The notes beneath the pieces were generated by a model, which searched no databases, was not told the DNA's origin, and saw only the letters and a list, made by a program, of their open reading frames with translations. Position numbers and translations under genes: made by a program. 43,064 nucleotides of DNA from positions 1-43,064 of the IMG/VR virus record IMGVR_UViG_3300044627_004107; one strand, written 5' to 3'. The stretch comes from a virus. How positions within the stretch are numbered: the stretch's first letter is position 1; each line of letters opens with the position of its first letter. Positions 16,664 to 25,801 of the stretch are shown one piece after another.

Positions 16664-17473
16664 TCAAGGTACGGCATAATCTTTATCAAACAGGTGGAAA
16701 TTTTCTCTCGCGATGTAACTCGGTTTTCTGTAATGAAGCATTGTCAGTTCTTGGGGAGAGGCCAACTTCCAATTCATTCCTACAGACCATGTATCAGAAT
16801 CTTCTTTTGGCTGAATGGGAGAAGAGCATTCAAACTGTTTCTCTATATCCACTCCGCAGGCATGGATGTTTGGACCGTAGTAATTGATAGGAGATTGAAA
16901 CAGAATGTTTGATTTGGGATGAGAAAGATCGCAAAAGGATTTGAATGACATCCTTTCCGATTTGAATCTATTACCTGTGCTCATTGATCGGGTAGTTTGC
17001 TTCAACAACGGAATAGAATTGTTGGGATCAAATCTATCAGAATCAACTTCAAACGAACACACAGATACCATCAGGTATCCAGACAAAGATTGCATCATCT
17101 CTTCCGATAGACGATTTGATCTTCTCAATACAAACTCATCTACATCAAAAAATCCAAGAATCGTAGAAGTTCCGTAACTATCCAGAACTATTTTGTGAAT
17201 CCGTTTGAAGTTTGTTGATATTGATGATGCCAGATGAGAATTACCGGCGTACGATTGTGTATCTTTGGAGTTATGAAACTCTGTTGGTGTATACGAGGAA
17301 TCTATCACCTTGCAGTTGATGCCTTTGACTGATCGTATTTTTTCAACAGAGTCGTCGGATGAGTGATCATTGCATAGAACGAAATCCCGAATTCCTCTAT
17401 CCCGATAATACTCAAGCCATTCCACTAGTCTAGAACTTTCGTTCTTGAATTGATTTGCAAGCACTATTTTCAT
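16664..17473 (-). CDS. Family 2/92-type glycosyltransferase (Glyco_tranf_2_4-like)
   Basis: The protein has 269 residues. The N-terminus ANQFKNESSRLVEWLEYYR and FVLCNDHSSDDS match the conserved opening of the Glyco_tranf_2_4/GT92 group (N-E..R..EW..Y....G...F...D..S.D.S). GFFDVDEFVL near residue 108 is the DxD metal site, and LHYRKPSY is the usual C-terminal signature. It would transfer a sugar in the cytoplasm. The start overlaps the glf stop (ATGA), so it is translationally coupled. AT-rich compared with glf. Confidence 0.8.
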   Translation of the reverse strand: MKIVLANQFKNESSRLVEWLEYYRDRGIRDFVLCNDHSSDDSVEKIRSVKGINCKVIDSSYTPTEFHNSKDTQSYAGNSHLASSISTNFKRIHKIVLDSYGTSTILGFFDVDEFVLRRSNRLSEEMMQSLSGYLMVSVCSFEVDSDRFDPNNSIPLLKQTTRSMSTGNRFKSERMSFKSFCDLSHPKSNILFQSPINYYGPNIHACGVDIEKQFECSSPIQPKEDSDTWSVGMNWKLASPQELTMLHYRKPSYIARENFHLFDKDYAVP

Positions 17474-18570
17474 GATGAAATTCCAGATTCCTTTTCGGCT
17501 CGCACCAAAGCAGATCCAACAACTTGATGCATATCGTAGTACTTGTAATCCGCCAGCCTACCACCCATTATGTATCGCTCCGTGTCCACCATGTCGCGAT
17601 ATGAACGATAGAGATCGTTGTTTTTCTCGTCGTTCACAGGATAGAACTTCTCCCTTTCCGGTGTCCAATCCTGCGGGAACTCCTTCGTGATCACCGTGTG
17701 ATCCTGCTTGCCGAACTCAAAGTGCTTGTGTTCGCACATGCGAGTGAAGGGAACATGTTCCTCTGTATAGTTGATGACCGCATTGCCCTGAGCGTCCCCC
17801 TGCAAGAGTTGATGCTCAAACCGAAGACTTCTCCACTCCAGCCTGCCCTTCTCACATGAGAAGAACTCATCTATAGGACCGGTGTAGACGATACGCTTCG
17901 CTTTTGTATTCAGGTGATCCCTATCCTTCAGGTAGTCAACCCCTGTCTCCAAGGGAATGTCCTCCAAGAGCCTCTCAAAGATGGCGGTGTAACCCCCGAT
18001 GGGTATCCCCTGATACTTGTCGTCAAAGTAATTGTCATCGTAAGTCAACCTGATTGGCAGTCGTTTGATGATGAATGAGGGAAGATCTTTGGGATCTCGG
18101 TTCCACTGCTTTTTGGTGTAACCGTAGATGAACTTGTGGTATATCTCTTCTCCGACTTGAGAGAGCACCCATTCCTCAAGATTGGAGGGGTTCTCAATTG
18201 GGATCTTCACTTGCTCTAACTTCCGCCTCGCTTGATCGGGAGTGATTGCACCCCACAACTGATGTAGGGTGAACATGTTGATGGGAAACGAGTAGATGGA
18301 GTTGCCGTGTCTCACCTTCGGGCGGTAGACGAAGTGATTGAACCTCGTCCATCTGTTCATGTACTCCCATACACGATCGCTGCTGGTATGGAAGATATGA
18401 GGGCCATATTCATGGACATGGATTCCCTCCACATCTCTGGTGAAACAATTACCACCGACATGATTCCTCTTGTCCACGACGAGACATTTCGCTCCCTTGT
18501 CGGTCATCTGGCGAGCAAACACCGATCCAAAAAGACCCGATCCCACTATGAGATAGTCGTACATGATCAT
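17470..18570 (-). CDS. glf: UDP-galactopyranose mutase
   Basis: This 366-residue FAD enzyme converts UDP-galactopyranose to UDP-galactofuranose. The FAD-binding motif is YLIVGSGLFGSVFA at the N-terminus, followed by VDKRNHVGGNCFT, HEYGPHIFHTS and the substrate loop YGYTKKQW, all typical of Glf. YRPKVRHG and GGRLADYKYYDMHQV near the C-terminus also fit. Length matches bacterial Glf (about 370). The start overlaps the upstream stop by ATGA. Its presence shows that the glycan probably contains galactofuranose. The sugar nucleotide could come from the epimerase at 7435-8343. Confidence 0.93.
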   Translation of the reverse strand: MIMYDYLIVGSGLFGSVFARQMTDKGAKCLVVDKRNHVGGNCFTRDVEGIHVHEYGPHIFHTSSDRVWEYMNRWTRFNHFVYRPKVRHGNSIYSFPINMFTLHQLWGAITPDQARRKLEQVKIPIENPSNLEEWVLSQVGEEIYHKFIYGYTKKQWNRDPKDLPSFIIKRLPIRLTYDDNYFDDKYQGIPIGGYTAIFERLLEDIPLETGVDYLKDRDHLNTKAKRIVYTGPIDEFFSCEKGRLEWRSLRFEHQLLQGDAQGNAVINYTEEHVPFTRMCEHKHFEFGKQDHTVITKEFPQDWTPEREKFYPVNDEKNNDLYRSYRDMVDTERYIMGGRLADYKYYDMHQVVGSALVRAEKESGISS

Positions 18571-19163
18571 CTCGCAACTTGAAAGTTGTGGGTCTCCTCA
18601 AAGGTCTTCTTGCACTGGTACATGTAGATGATGCCCTCAATCCACTCCTCCCGACGCAGGAGCGGGCGCACGCCCATGGAGAACACCCGGTCCTCTCCGC
18701 TGTTGATGGACGGGAAGCCCACCTGAACCGCCAGAGACCGCCTGATGGCGTTCAGGTGATTCGGGGGTCGGTAGTAGACCTTGCCTTCGTGGTCATCAAT
18801 CCAGCGATCGTAGCGAAGCGAATGGATGAAGGGGCGGCTGTATCCGTCCGAGAAGGTGATGGAACCGGTTAGGGAGGTGCAGTCAGGGTTCTTGGTGAGA
18901 CCGTTCATCACCTTCTCAATGTAGTCCACACTGACGGCATCGTCATCATCCACGAAAGCGACATACTCTCCGCCCGACTGGGTGAGGAGCATGTTCCTCT
19001 TCTGTCCGATGGTCAACTCGCGATTGTCGGCGAGGTGCAGCACCTGAACCGTCCTCGTTCCGATCTGCCGGTCAATAGAGGCTCTCAGGGCATCAAGCGA
19101 CTGCTTGCGTTCGTGCAACGATGGAATCAATACTGACAGTTTGTGGGAGGGTTTCCAAGGCAT
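18567..19163 (-). CDS. Family 2 glycosyltransferase (GT-A)
   Basis: The protein has 198 residues. LSVLIPSLHERKQSL opens a GT2 fold, EYVAFVDDDDAVS near residue 70 carries the DxD site, and GEDRVFSM fits the later acidic catalytic segment. The first 71 nt overlap the end of the neighbouring gene in another frame. The start at 19163 is supported by GAGGAAAT and by the GT2 N-terminus beginning right there, so the overlap appears real. It ends overlapping glf. Confidence 0.8.
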   Translation of the reverse strand: MPWKPSHKLSVLIPSLHERKQSLDALRASIDRQIGTRTVQVLHLADNRELTIGQKRNMLLTQSGGEYVAFVDDDDAVSVDYIEKVMNGLTKNPDCTSLTGSITFSDGYSRPFIHSLRYDRWIDDHEGKVYYRPPNHLNAIRRSLAVQVGFPSINSGEDRVFSMGVRPLLRREEWIEGIIYMYQCKKTFEETHNFQVAR

Positions 19164-19869
19164 GGGCGATTTCCTCTGGTTTCAGGTCGTAGTTGTTGAG
19201 AGTCCGCTGGGCATAGACGGGTCCATCTTGGTTGTACATGTCCTGCGACTCGTTCCTCTTGTGCAACTCATCGTTGGTGAACTGTCCCGTCCACTGGTGC
19301 TGGATGATCACCTTGTCAATGTAGACCACCTTCCCGAGCATGCGGGCGACATTGGTGAACTCATTGTCGGGGAACACGGACTTGTATGCAGGGTGGTACA
19401 GGTAGCCGAAGCGGTTGAAGTACTTCATGCCGAGGATGGACAGGGTGATGAGTCGGTCCACTCCCGAATACCCGTCGTTGAAGTGCAGCACCCCATCGGT
19501 GTCGGGGAAGTGCTTGAACATGTAGTGCTTGATGATGTCATCGTAGCCACCCTCCACGGGGATCATGTCATCGGATGCGAGCAGGATCACATGTGGGTTG
19601 ATGGCACGCACGACATTCAGGTCGGCGTTGACCGCGGAGATCTTGCTGGTTGACTTGCCGCAGATGGGATGGATGCGACCCATGTGCTGGGCACACAGCC
19701 GGTCAAAGTAAGACCACATGTTCTGGTTGTTCATTGACCGGTCATCGTGGTCGTAGGAGATCACGAAGTGAACCTCGTTGGTCCCCGAGAGGTAGCCGAG
19801 ATACCGATCAAGGACGGACATGAACTTGTCCGGTCTGTTTCTGGTCGGGAACTTGACCACCATCTTCAT
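19093..19869 (-). CDS. Glycosyltransferase-like GT-A protein
   Basis: The protein has 258 residues. It begins VVKFPTRNRPDKF, resembling the first strand and loop of GT2 enzymes, and contains VILLASDDMIPVEGGYDD (DxD-like). FNDGYSGVDRL and IIQHQWTG follow in the second half. I chose the ATG at 19869 (GAGGAGAG upstream) rather than an upstream TTG-type start. The start overlaps the stop of the acidic protein upstream (ATGA). The 3' end overlaps the next glycosyltransferase by 71 nt. Confidence 0.7.
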   Translation of the reverse strand: MKMVVKFPTRNRPDKFMSVLDRYLGYLSGTNEVHFVISYDHDDRSMNNQNMWSYFDRLCAQHMGRIHPICGKSTSKISAVNADLNVVRAINPHVILLASDDMIPVEGGYDDIIKHYMFKHFPDTDGVLHFNDGYSGVDRLITLSILGMKYFNRFGYLYHPAYKSVFPDNEFTNVARMLGKVVYIDKVIIQHQWTGQFTNDELHKRNESQDMYNQDGPVYAQRTLNNYDLKPEEIAHALETLPQTVSIDSIVARTQAVA

Positions 19870-20411
19870 GGCTTGCTCTCCTCGTCGCCTTCCTTGTGCC
19901 ACTCGTCCACGAACTTGACGCGGTCGCTCTGTGAGTAATCCATCGCGTAGTTCTTGGCACGGGCAAATAGGTCGGGGTCAATCTGCTTGACATACTCGCT
20001 GAAGTTCATGAAGAGGTTCCAGAGGGCTTCGGCGACCTCCTCCTCGTCTTCCTTCTTGATGGCGTTGGGATCCTCGTCACCGGAGTCTCGGTCGCCGTCC
20101 TCCTCGTCCTCGTCGGGGTCGCGTGGCTCGCTGACCGTCTCCACGATGTCATCGGCGCAGTCCTGCTTGAACTCGTCCAGAGTGCAGCCGTAGACCATAC
20201 AGGGGGTTCCCTTGCCGAAGTAGGCGTTGAGGGAGTTGCTCTCAATGAACTCAACCGCCTCATCCTGATTCATCCCGTCCCGTTCCATCAGGATGTCCAT
20301 GCATGCCTGATAGTCATAGACAGCGATGGGGTACTTCTGCCCGACCTTGCGTAGCCCGCCGACAAAAGCGTCCTCAAACCCGTTCATGAGAATGGTTCCT
20401 TCTTCAGGCAT
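19866..20411 (-). CDS. Conserved hypothetical phage protein with acidic linker
   Basis: The protein has 181 residues. Residues about 20-75 (AVYDYQACMDILMERDGMNQ, then EAVEFIESNSLNAYFGKGTP) form a small helical module common in T4-like and other large phages. A strongly acidic segment (DPDEDEEDGDRDSGDED) links it to a C-terminal helical region. The start at 20411 lies inside the end of uvsX and has GAGGGGG upstream; a second ATG at 20387 is possible. No function known. It separates the recombinase gene from the glycan cassette. Confidence 0.6.
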   Translation of the reverse strand: MPEEGTILMNGFEDAFVGGLRKVGQKYPIAVYDYQACMDILMERDGMNQDEAVEFIESNSLNAYFGKGTPCMVYGCTLDEFKQDCADDIVETVSEPRDPDEDEEDGDRDSGDEDPNAIKKEDEEEVAEALWNLFMNFSEYVKQIDPDLFARAKNYAMDYSQSDRVKFVDEWHKEGDEESKP

Positions 20412-21453
20412 TGGTGTCCCCCTCTTCGGCTCCCATGATTTCCATGTTGCCCACCGAGTACTTGCTCTTGACGAACTCGCCGAACGAGGCATCGGTCAGG
20501 ATGGGCATCCAGAAGTCCTTGCTATCGGTGTCATTCATGCGGAACTTCTTGTCCTCCACCTCACCGGTCTTGGAGTCCACGCGGGAGTACCATCCGTTGG
20601 ACGGCTTCACCACATGCCCCGACTCAATCGCCATGTCAAGCAGACCGCTCCAGCGACTCAAGCCATCGTCAAACGATACCGAGATCGGAATCTTGGAACG
20701 CTCCTTCACATAGCGGGACTTCTCCACATTGATGATGAAGTTGTAACCCGTGACCTCCGTGCCGTCCTTCTCCTGCTGCCGACCGAGGATGAAGATGGTG
20801 TCGGCGGAGTAGTAGGAGCCGGTGCCGCCACCGACCACATCCTTGGCATACAACTCCATGGTCTTGTAGGTGTGGTTCACCACGACCATCGGGATGTCCT
20901 TGAGGGTCAGGTGCGGCGTGACCATGCGGAACAGCGACTTGATCTGCTTCGCACGGGTCATGTCAGCGACCGCCTTCTGGTCAAGTGCGTCCTCCACTTC
21001 CTTCTTGGAGGCGAGATTGCCGATGGAGTCAATAATGATCATGACCCGCTCGCCACGCTCAATGTCCTTCAACTGGTTCATGATGTCAAACTTGAGTTCC
21101 TCCACATCCTTGACGGGGGTATGGATGACCCGCTTCATGTCAATGCCGAAGGTCTCAAAGTAGTTGATGGGCGTGCCAAACTCCGAGTCGTAGAACAGCA
21201 TCACGGCATCCTCGTACTTGTCAAGGTACGCCTTCGCCATGAGCAGGGAGAACAGGCTCTTGAAGTGCTTGCTCGGTCCCGCCCACATGGTGATGCCGGG
21301 GACGAAGCCACCGTCAAGCCGCCCAGAGAGGGCGACATTGATGGCAGGAACCGATGTTGTGATCATGTCCTTCTTGTTGAAGAACTTGGATGAGAAGAGA
21401 ATCTCCGTGTCCTTGATGGTGGAGTTCTTCTTCAGTTTCTGGATCAGACTCAT
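20404..21453 (-). CDS. uvsX: UvsX RecA-like recombinase
   Basis: This 349-residue RecA-like ATPase performs strand exchange in recombination-dependent replication. Walker A is GPSKHFKS (T4 UvsX has the same GPSKxFKS form), Walker B is MIIIDSIGNL, and VVNHTYKTMELY and GGGTGSYYSAD correspond to the L1/L2 regions of UvsX. The C-terminus is acidic, as in RecA-family proteins. Length is near that of T4 UvsX (about 390). The ATG at 21453 has GTGAGGTTTACACC before it, a leader shared with the dUTPase gene. Confidence 0.95.
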   Translation of the reverse strand: MSLIQKLKKNSTIKDTEILFSSKFFNKKDMITTSVPAINVALSGRLDGGFVPGITMWAGPSKHFKSLFSLLMAKAYLDKYEDAVMLFYDSEFGTPINYFETFGIDMKRVIHTPVKDVEELKFDIMNQLKDIERGERVMIIIDSIGNLASKKEVEDALDQKAVADMTRAKQIKSLFRMVTPHLTLKDIPMVVVNHTYKTMELYAKDVVGGGTGSYYSADTIFILGRQQEKDGTEVTGYNFIINVEKSRYVKERSKIPISVSFDDGLSRWSGLLDMAIESGHVVKPSNGWYSRVDSKTGEVEDKKFRMNDTDSKDFWMPILTDASFGEFVKSKYSVGNMEIMGAEEGDTNA

Positions 21454-21486
21454 GGTGTAAACCTCACTGGTGTTATGTAGGTGGAC

Positions 21487-22269
21487 TCAGGGCAACGCTT
21501 CGGGCTTGTCAAACGGATCCACTCCATATTCGCAGACATCCTCAAAGGTCTGGTACTGGAAGCCGGTTGACTTGATTGTCTTTAGGATCTCGCTCAACTC
21601 CTCGCGCACCACATACAGGCGTGCGTGCGTACCCGCGTGCGCGGGCGCGTCCGCGTGCGGGCGGATGTCGTGCATGACGAGGCTGATGCCCTTCATGGCC
21701 TTGGCGGTGTCCGCAAGACCCGCAAGCACTCCCTGCAACTTGCCCCTGCGGATGCGGTGCTCGCGGGTGTCTTCCGAACCCTTGAGCCGGTCCGGCTTGA
21801 AGTACATGCGGTCGCCTTGGTAGTAGTGGCTCTCGTTGCCGGGTCGGACATAGCAGAACATGGGGCAGACCCGACGATAGAGTTCCTCGTCAAAGCGGGA
21901 GAGGGGGAAGGCGAAGTGGGTCGGCTTGAAGCCAGCCCCCGCCATGTCCTCCATCGCAGGGAGAACCTCGTCCTCAATGTAGCGGTCCACATCGTACATG
22001 CGGGCATACGACAGGGCATCGCGGTGGGTCTTGCCGTGGCATCCGATCACATGCCCGTCCGAGCGGAGGTCAGAGAGCATGTCCAAGTCCTTGTCGGTGA
22101 GCAGGTGGAACGAGTCCACATAGAACACGGCTTTGGCCTTGTGCTCCGTGAACAGGTCTCTTGCGACATGCCAGTTGGAGACCGAGTGGTCATCAAAGCA
22201 GAGGTGTACATGCGGGTACTGAACCTTCTTCTCCTCTGCGAGGAACGAGACGAACTTTTGTGCTGTCAT
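21487..22269 (-). CDS. NodB-like polysaccharide deacetylase
   Basis: The protein has 260 residues. The three NodB metal/catalytic motifs are visible: HLCFDDHS (Asp26-Asp27), H78-x3-H82 in GCHGKTH, and FAFPLSRFDE. These enzymes remove N-acetyl groups from polysaccharides. No signal peptide is seen, so it may act on cytoplasmic intermediates or be released at lysis. A GC-rich repeat-like segment (PHADAPAHAGTHA) is inserted near residue 205. It sits between uvsX and DNA polymerase, outside the main glycan cassette. A CTAAATA element lies 17 nt upstream of the ATG at 22269. Confidence 0.8.
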   Translation of the reverse strand: MTAQKFVSFLAEEKKVQYPHVHLCFDDHSVSNWHVARDLFTEHKAKAVFYVDSFHLLTDKDLDMLSDLRSDGHVIGCHGKTHRDALSYARMYDVDRYIEDEVLPAMEDMAGAGFKPTHFAFPLSRFDEELYRRVCPMFCYVRPGNESHYYQGDRMYFKPDRLKGSEDTREHRIRRGKLQGVLAGLADTAKAMKGISLVMHDIRPHADAPAHAGTHARLYVVREELSEILKTIKSTGFQYQTFEDVCEYGVDPFDKPEALP

Positions 22270-22286
22270 GGTCTTGCCTTCATGGG

Positions 22287-22293
22287 TATTTAG
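22287..22293 (-). promoter_or_regulatory. Late promoter-like CTAAATA
   Basis: CTAAATA lies at the boundary between the gp43 stop (22296) and the deacetylase start (22269). This would allow late expression of the deacetylase separately from the polymerase. Confidence 0.45.
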
Positions 22294-22295
22294 GG

Positions 22296-24833
22296 TCAGG
22301 CGAACAATCCGTCAAGGCTGCTGGTCTCCTCAACCTTCCATCCGATGGTGTCCAGAATGTTCTTGAGAGGGTCAATGAACGCCTTCTCAAACTGGGTGTC
22401 GTAGTCAATGTGCGGAAGCAAGCCGAACTCCTCCGGCAACTTGTAGGGGAAAGAGATGACCCTCTGACGGACGGGGTTCGGCTCCTTCAGGTAGACGAAC
22501 TTCACCTTCTCGCCGTCACGCACGGGCTGGAACGACTTGAGCAGGGACTTCGCCTTGATCCAATGGTTGTAGATGAGAGCACCCTTGATGGCGATGGGTG
22601 TCGCCTTCTTGTAGATGCTTGCGGAGTCATGGTACTTGTCCATGTAGGAGCAGCCACGGGGAAACGCCACGCTCTCCACGGGCAGGTGGGAGAACTCCTC
22701 GCGGAAGGTCGCCACGAAGCCACGGAGGGTCGGCTCGTCCTGCGTCATGATGATGCGAATGGCTTCCTTCAACTTCTTCCTTACGATGAGCGGGGTGGAC
22801 GATCGTGCCGTCTCAATGCCCATGATCTTCAGGTCTGGTTCCTTGACATAGACATTGTCCTCGCCGAGATGCACCGCGAGCATGTATCTCTTCTTCGCTG
22901 TCCAGATGCCCTTGGCCGAGATGCACTCCCGCTTCATGGACATCTTGTTGTCGTATGCGTTCATCCTCTCGGCGAGGTCGGCATACCACCGGTTGATTTT
23001 GGGGAGTATAACATCCGTGCAGCACTTGTCAAGGAACAGGATGGTCTCCTTGGTGGGCTTGGTTCCCAACATCTTGTCCACAAGACACCCCATCTTGAGG
23101 TAGACAGAGTCAGTGTCGGAGGCGATTACAAAATCCTCAGTGACCCCGCACACTTTACTCAGGAGAGCGTTCAATCTGTCTTCCACCCACCGGATGCTGA
23201 ACTGACCCGACACCGTGATGGCTTCCGCCATGTCAAGGTTGTAGTAGCGGCAATACTGGTTGCCCAACGCACCGAACGCGGAGTTCAGTTGGACCTTGCG
23301 GACCATCTGGAAGTTGTTGTATTTGGCAATGTCCTTCTTCGCCTGCTCCACCTGCTCAGGCGTGGCATTGGGGTTGTTCTTGAGCCAGCCCTTGACCTCA
23401 AGCATCTTCTTCTTGAACACCTTTCGCTGGTCGTACATGGTGTCCATGAGTTCGGGCAGGAAGCCGCGGATGTCCCTGCGATACATGGTGCCGTTGGCGG
23501 CGACCGACAGGTTCCGTTCCTTTGCCTTTCGCAGTTCCCCCTCAAGGGTCTCGTTCTTGCAGGAGATTAGGTCATCAACGGAGATGCCCTTGACCCTCTC
23601 CTTGACCAGCGTCTCGGGGCTGAGGTTGTACTGCATGATGAGGTGGGGGTAGAGGCTGTCAAGGTCAAACGATGCGACCCAGTCGTGGCTCCCGACCTGC
23701 GGCTCCTTTACATACGCACCCTCAAACTTGTCATCCTTGTCCGCCGACTCCTTGGGCGGGATGGTGACATGCTTGGTCCGCAGGTAGTTGTAGATGATGC
23801 TGTCCCACATGCGGACCTGCGTGAACACATCGCCGAAGTTCCCCCGTGCGGAGTAGGCCAAGCCGTGAGCCAGTTCCAGCAGCCGCAACTTGTCCTCCAA
23901 CTTGACCACCAGCAGGACATCGCGGATGTTGTACTCCACGAACCGCTGGAAGTCCTTGCGGTAGAACTCGGTGATGCTGGAGTAGTCATCATAGGACATC
24001 TTGCCCTCGCCCAGTTCCTGCGAGGCGATGAACTCCAACTTGTATGACTCTTGGTTGATGAAGGTGAACTTCTTGTATAGGTCAATGTAGTCAAGGATGG
24101 CGATGCCGTTGATGTAGTAGGCGATGCTCGCCTGTCCCAGTGAGTTGACCGCACCCTTGCGTTCGCGGACATCCTGCCATGGGGACATCCTCTGTGCCAC
24201 CTTGCGACCGAGCACACGCTCCATCCGGCGATAGAGGTACGGGACATCAAAGAACACCACATTCCATCCGGTGAGGATGTCGGGGTCCAGTTCCTCCCAC
24301 AGGTCCAAGAACGCAGAGAGCAACTTTGCCTCGTCGGTGAAGCACTCATACTTCACCTCGTCCGAATGGAACTGCCCCAACGCCAGCACATGAGTCTTGC
24401 CCTTCATGTGGACGGTGATGGCGTTGATGCGTTCCTCGGGGTCATCCATGCTCGGGAACCCGTCCTCGCTCTCGCACTCAATGTCTATGAAAGCGACACG
24501 GATGAGCGATGGGTCGTACTCCAGTTCTCCCTCGCTGCCGTAGGTCTGTGCGATGAACTGGTACTGCGGGTCAATCTGCCCGTAGATGCGGAACCCCTCC
24601 ACGCCCTTGTACTTCTCCGCGAAGAGATGGGCTTCGTAGGAGTTCTCAAAGTCCACCGGCTCAACCTTGATGCCGTCAATCGTTGTCCAGCAATCCGGCT
24701 TCGGCTTCTTCGTCGGGACATAAAGCGTCGGTCGGAAGTTCACCGATTCATGGACACGCCGTCCGCTTGCGTCGTAGCCACGATGGAGGATACGACTCCC
24801 CTTCATCGTTACATCGGTGTAGAATGGTTTCAT
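22296..24833 (-). CDS. 43: DNA polymerase, family B (T4 gp43)
   Basis: This 845-residue replicative polymerase has 3'-5' exonuclease. Exo I is FIDIE (Asp117, Glu119) and NVVFFDVPYL is exo II. Polymerase motif A is FDLDSLYPHLI near 391, motif B is the KVQLNSAFGALGN segment near 520, and motif C is SDTDSVYLK near 577. T4 gp43 is 898 residues, so this is slightly shorter but complete. The start overlaps the upstream methyltransferase stop (ATGA). Position between regA/dut and uvsX agrees with T4 order. Confidence 0.96.
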   Translation of the reverse strand: MKPFYTDVTMKGSRILHRGYDASGRRVHESVNFRPTLYVPTKKPKPDCWTTIDGIKVEPVDFENSYEAHLFAEKYKGVEGFRIYGQIDPQYQFIAQTYGSEGELEYDPSLIRVAFIDIECESEDGFPSMDDPEERINAITVHMKGKTHVLALGQFHSDEVKYECFTDEAKLLSAFLDLWEELDPDILTGWNVVFFDVPYLYRRMERVLGRKVAQRMSPWQDVRERKGAVNSLGQASIAYYINGIAILDYIDLYKKFTFINQESYKLEFIASQELGEGKMSYDDYSSITEFYRKDFQRFVEYNIRDVLLVVKLEDKLRLLELAHGLAYSARGNFGDVFTQVRMWDSIIYNYLRTKHVTIPPKESADKDDKFEGAYVKEPQVGSHDWVASFDLDSLYPHLIMQYNLSPETLVKERVKGISVDDLISCKNETLEGELRKAKERNLSVAANGTMYRRDIRGFLPELMDTMYDQRKVFKKKMLEVKGWLKNNPNATPEQVEQAKKDIAKYNNFQMVRKVQLNSAFGALGNQYCRYYNLDMAEAITVSGQFSIRWVEDRLNALLSKVCGVTEDFVIASDTDSVYLKMGCLVDKMLGTKPTKETILFLDKCCTDVILPKINRWYADLAERMNAYDNKMSMKRECISAKGIWTAKKRYMLAVHLGEDNVYVKEPDLKIMGIETARSSTPLIVRKKLKEAIRIIMTQDEPTLRGFVATFREEFSHLPVESVAFPRGCSYMDKYHDSASIYKKATPIAIKGALIYNHWIKAKSLLKSFQPVRDGEKVKFVYLKEPNPVRQRVISFPYKLPEEFGLLPHIDYDTQFEKAFIDPLKNILDTIGWKVEETSSLDGLFA

Positions 24834-25801
24834 GTGAATAGTTCGGTCAGGGTTTCCGGCACTTGCTGTCTGATGCGTTCCTCGGACAACTTGATGTATT
24901 CGGGGTTCAACTCAATCCCGATGTAGCGTCTTTGGTTCTTCAAGGCAACCACGCCTGTCGTTGCGGCTCCGTTGAAGGGGTCAAGGACAGTTCCATCTTT
25001 AGGACACCCTGCGAGGACACAGGGAACGATAAGGTCTTCGGGGAAAGTGGCGAAGTGGGCACCCTTGAACGGCTTGGTGGTCACGGTCCAGACCGAACGC
25101 TTGTTACGCTTGCCATCAGAACCCCACACCCTCTCTCCCGAGGAAAACCTGTCTCCTGTAGGATAATCTGCTTGATACTTTTCTCCATGCTTGTCCCGAA
25201 GTGCCGGTGCAGTAGTAGCCATTTCCTTGATCGCCTCATGGTCAAAGAAGTATCGTGGCGACTTGGAGAAGAGGAAGATGTATTCGTGCGCCTTGGTGCA
25301 TCGGTCGGTCACGCTCTCAGGCATCGGGTTCGGCTTGTGCCAGATGATGTCCTGACGGAGATACCAACCATCAGCCTGTAGAGCAAACGCAACCCGCCAC
25401 GGGATGCCGATGAGGTCTTTGGGCTTCAGGTCTCCGCAGTCAACATCAACCAGAGTGCCAGCGATGGCTCCCCTGTTGCTCGCCTGCTTGGACCCGTCCC
25501 CCTGCTTCACCCATGCCGTCCCGTCCGCGTTACGACCCCTGCCGCTTCCTGCGTAGGAATCGCCGAGGTTCAGCCAGAGCGTCCCATCATCACGCAGGAC
25601 GCGACGGACCTCACGGAACAACTCAACCATCTCACTTACATACCCATCGGGGGTCTCCTCAAGACCGATCTGCCCGTCAACTCCATAGTCACGCAAGCCG
25701 AAGTAGGGCGGCGAGGTGATGCAGGTGTGGACGGAGCGGTCCGGCAGGGTCTTGAGAACCTCACGGCTGTCTCCCTGTAGGATGGTGTATCGGTCATTCA
25801 T
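24830..25801 (-). CDS. DNA methyltransferase (SPPY type, beta-class order)
   Basis: This 323-residue amino-methyltransferase has the catalytic motif IV TSPPYFG at residues 29-35 and the SAM-binding motif near residue 285 (VLDPFNGAATTG), the beta-class arrangement. SPPY enzymes methylate N4-cytosine or N6-adenine. It may protect phage DNA from host restriction. The ATG at 25801 is preceded by AAGGAAG and overlaps the lysozyme-like gene stop. No restriction enzyme is adjacent, so it is likely an orphan. A second methyltransferase lies at 36021-37013. Confidence 0.9.
   Translation of the reverse strand: MNDRYTILQGDSREVLKTLPDRSVHTCITSPPYFGLRDYGVDGQIGLEETPDGYVSEMVELFREVRRVLRDDGTLWLNLGDSYAGSGRGRNADGTAWVKQGDGSKQASNRGAIAGTLVDVDCGDLKPKDLIGIPWRVAFALQADGWYLRQDIIWHKPNPMPESVTDRCTKAHEYIFLFSKSPRYFFDHEAIKEMATTAPALRDKHGEKYQADYPTGDRFSSGERVWGSDGKRNKRSVWTVTTKPFKGAHFATFPEDLIVPCVLAGCPKDGTVLDPFNGAATTGVVALKNQRRYIGIELNPEYIKLSEERIRQQVPETLTELFT

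Noticed and set aside
22161-23570. Long plus-strand open frame (469 codons) opposite DNA polymerase, and similar long plus-strand frames at 4211-5185, 8499-9668 and 20326-21393
   Set aside because: They lie exactly antisense to well-supported genes, have Leu/Val/His/Gly-rich composition typical of the complement of GC-rich codons, and show no domain motifs or ribosome sites.
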